DNA of 7,486 nt from Phycisphaerales bacterium (GTDB taxonomy: Bacteria > Planctomycetota > Phycisphaerae > Phycisphaerales > UBA1924): positions 1-7,486 of the forward strand of contig JAGVLZ010000269.1 in NCBI GenBank assembly GCA_020054055.1, read 5' to 3'. Made by a program: the position numbers and the translations under genes. How positions within the stretch are numbered: the stretch's first letter is position 1; each line of letters begins with the position of its first letter. This document shows positions 5,701 through 7,486 of this stretch, piece by piece. The notes beneath the pieces are model-generated. The model saw nothing but the letters and a program-made list of their open reading frames with translations. It ran no database searches and had not been told where the DNA came from.

Positions 5701-6984
5701 ATGCCGACCTTCCACTACAAAGCGCTGGACAAATCGGGCAAGAAGACGCAGAACGGGACGGTGGAAGCCGCGTCGAGCGAGGAGGCGATCCAGCGCCTGA
5801 AACTCCAGCAGTTGTACCCCACCGAGATCCGCGAGGAGAAGGGGAAGAAGTCTTCCACGGCTCCCGCGAAGGCCAAGAAGCGGAAGAAGCCGGGCACGGG
5901 CTTCGCGATCGGCAAGGTCTCGGTCAAGCACCTGACGGTCTTCACGCGCCAGTTGTCCACGCTGCAGGACGCGGGGCTGCCGCTGCTGCGTTCGCTGCAA
6001 ATTCTGGAGCAGCAGCAGAGGCCCGGCAAGTTGAAGAGCATCCTGCTGGGCGTCGTCGAGGAGGTCGAGGGGGGCGCCTCGCTCTCCGAGGGCATGGCCA
6101 AGTTCCCGCGCGCCTTCAACACGCTGTACTGCAAGATGGTCAACGCGGGCGAGATCGGCGGCGTGCTCGACGTGATCCTCCAGCGTCTCTCGGAGTTCAT
6201 GGAGAAGGCGCAGCGGTTGAAGCAGAAGGTCGTCGGCGCGATGATCTACCCCGTCGCGGTCATCATCGTGGCGCTGGCGATCGTCTCGGGCATCATGTAC
6301 TTCATCATCCCGAAGTTCCAGGAGATCTTCGAGGACTTCGGCGTGGAACTGCCGGCCCTGACGCAGGGGCTCATCACCTGCAGCGCGTGGATCGCGGGCA
6401 ACTACCCGACCAAGGGGGCCATGACCGTCCCCGGCGTGGTGTACGTCGCGGCGTCGCCGTTCGCCATCTTCTTTTTCCTGAAGTTCATCCGCAAGACCAA
6501 GTACGGCAAGGCCGCGACGGACTACACGCTGATGTACATCCCCGTCATCGGCGGCCTGGTTCGCAAGACGGTGATCGCGCGGTTCACCCGGACGCTTGGC
6601 ACGCTGGTCGCCGCGGGCGTCCCCATCCTCGAAGCGGTGACCATTACCAAGGAAACCTCGGGCAACTACGTCTTCGAGAAGGCGCTGGGCAAGGTGCACG
6701 ACTCCATCCGCGAGGGCGAGAGTTTCGCGCAGCCGCTGCGTGAGTCGAAGACCTGCGACGCGATCGTGGTGAACATGATCGACGTGGGCGAGGAGACGGG
6801 CGACCTCGACACCATGCTCCTGAAGATCGCGGACAACTACGACGAGGAGGTGGACGTCGCGGTCGCCGGCCTCGTGAAACTCATCGAGCCCCTGCTCGTC
6901 GTCGGGCTGGGCGGCCTCATCGGAACGATCGTCGTCTCGATGTTCATGCCCATGGTCAAGATGATCGAGAGCCTCCAGAAGTGA
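5701..6984 (+). CDS. pilC: Type IV pilus inner-membrane platform protein PilC (GspF family)
   Basis: A 427-residue polytopic inner-membrane protein, close to the usual 400-420, that connects the PilB and PilT motors to the growing pilus. The N-terminus MPTFHYKALD with G-x-V-E-A (19-23) is typical of the family. A Lys-rich linker (about 47-64) precedes the first T2SSF domain (about 78-205), which has FTRQLSTLQDAGLPLLRSL (81-99) and GEIGG (150-154). The second T2SSF domain (about 291-418) repeats this as RFTRTLGTLVAAGVPILEAV (294-313) and GEETGDLDTML (363-373). Three membrane segments are visible at about 180-203, 243-261 and 390-417. It lies 60 bases after pilB, and its TGA overlaps the ATG of the next gene by one base, so the three genes are probably one transcript. 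GspF of a type II secretion system is the alternative, made unlikely by pilT nearby. Confidence 0.94.
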   Translation: MPTFHYKALDKSGKKTQNGTVEAASSEEAIQRLKLQQLYPTEIREEKGKKSSTAPAKAKKRKKPGTGFAIGKVSVKHLTVFTRQLSTLQDAGLPLLRSLQILEQQQRPGKLKSILLGVVEEVEGGASLSEGMAKFPRAFNTLYCKMVNAGEIGGVLDVILQRLSEFMEKAQRLKQKVVGAMIYPVAVIIVALAIVSGIMYFIIPKFQEIFEDFGVELPALTQGLITCSAWIAGNYPTKGAMTVPGVVYVAASPFAIFFFLKFIRKTKYGKAATDYTLMYIPVIGGLVRKTVIARFTRTLGTLVAAGVPILEAVTITKETSGNYVFEKALGKVHDSIREGESFAQPLRESKTCDAIVVNMIDVGEETGDLDTMLLKIADNYDEEVDVAVAGLVKLIEPLLVVGLGGLIGTIVVSMFMPMVKMIESLQK

Positions 6985-7486
6985 TGCACACGACGCGAAC
7001 CATCCCCACCGCCCGCCACGGCCGACTCCGCTCGAAGACTCGCTGCGCCGGCCGTGGCACCCGACGCGGTGCGTTCACGATTGTCGAGTTGATGATCGTG
7101 GTGGCGATCGTCGCGGTGCTGATCTCGATCCTGCTGGTGGCGTTCCGCGGGGCGCGTTCGTCGGCGCAGCAGGCGCTGGCGCAGCGTCTCCTGACGACCG
7201 TCGGGCAGGCGGTGGAATCCTTCGAGCGCGACCTGTCGTACCTGCCGCCGCTGCTGGTGTACGACCAGCCGCAGGGGATGCAGACGCTGCTGGGCAATCA
7301 GCCCTCGATCAACGAGACAAACCCCTCTCTGACGGTCCCCGAGGCGAAGTACAACAATCCCGGCAACGCCGCGAGCCTCCGCACCGAACTCGAGGCGACG
7401 CGCTACGGCAGCGAGTTCACGCTTGCGTGCTACCTCCTGGGCACGGGCGACATCGACAACAGCGAGGCCCCGAGTCAGGCGGTCGG
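6984..7486 (+). CDS. Prepilin-like protein (type IV pilin or pseudopilin), partial at 3' end
   Basis: The frame opens at ATG 6984, sharing one base with the pilC stop (TGATG), and stays open to the right edge: 167 complete codons and no stop. Residues 1-30 form a basic leader with nine arginines and one lysine. The mature N-terminus is then FTIVELMIV with Glu35 at +5, followed by a hydrophobic helix to about residue 52. This is the class III/type IV prepilin signature cut and methylated by PilD-type peptidase. The -1 residue is Ala30 rather than the usual Gly. The rest (about 53-167) begins with an amphipathic, Gln/Ala-rich stretch, then a variable region without a family motif I can name. 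Translation is probably coupled to pilC, as the upstream ribosome site is weak. Whether it is the major pilin or a minor pilin/pseudopilin cannot be decided from this fragment. Confidence 0.88.
   Translation, partial: MHTTRTIPTARHGRLRSKTRCAGRGTRRGAFTIVELMIVVAIVAVLISILLVAFRGARSSAQQALAQRLLTTVGQAVESFERDLSYLPPLLVYDQPQGMQTLLGNQPSINETNPSLTVPEAKYNNPGNAASLRTELEATRYGSEFTLACYLLGTGDIDNSEAPSQAV

Noticed and set aside
3889..6699. A 936-codon minus-strand frame opposite pilB and pilC
   Set aside because: Composition is the Arg/His/Leu/Asp-rich pattern of GC-rich antisense shadows, and it overlaps two certain genes.
5022..6743. A 573-codon plus-strand frame overlapping pilB and pilC
   Set aside because: It is a frame-shifted shadow of both genes and crosses their boundary, with Arg/Gly/Asp-rich content and no motifs.

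Overview
The window reads as a GC-rich chromosomal segment from a Planctomycetota bacterium, probably of the Phycisphaerae type. That placement is an inference from three things: strong GC bias in third codon positions, a secreted protein combining FG-GAP repeats with a dockerin-type calcium-loop pair and Asp/Asn-rich loops, and a prepilin with a long arginine-rich leader. Nothing in the window fixes the genus. No tRNA, rRNA, CRISPR array or mobile element was found.

Layout. Positions 1-2397 (minus strand) hold the first 799 codons of a large secreted modular protein whose 3' end lies beyond the left edge. It has a signal peptide, three FG-GAP calcium loops, a dockerin-like loop pair, a run of 29 prolines between cysteine clusters, another calcium-loop region and a C-terminal beta-rich, Ig-like part. 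A 176-base divergent intergenic region (2398-2573) separates it from a plus-strand type IV pilus cluster. That cluster is pilT (2574-3686, retraction ATPase), pilB (3871-5640, assembly ATPase with an MshEN-like N-terminus), pilC (5701-6984, inner-membrane platform protein) and a prepilin-like gene (6984 to beyond 7486).

The pilus genes form a coherent machine. PilB drives pilin polymerisation through PilC at the inner membrane, PilT drives depolymerisation, and the last gene supplies a pilin or pseudopilin substrate. pilB, pilC and the prepilin gene are tightly packed: a 60-base gap, then a 1-base stop/start overlap. pilT is set apart from pilB by 184 bases that include an AT-rich island with a dyad, so pilT and pilB-pilC-prepilin may be controlled separately. 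The divergent secreted protein might be a surface adhesin or matrix protein, but the sequence does not show a functional link to the pili.

The core genes are recognisable type IV pilus families, so I do not claim a wholly new system. The points most worth a second look are the proline/cysteine architecture of the secreted protein, a hairpin that covers the pilT ribosome binding site, the AT-rich dyad ahead of pilB, the altered c-di-GMP motif positions in PilB, an Arg-to-Ala change in the PilT AIRNLIR motif, and the Ala at the prepilin cleavage site.
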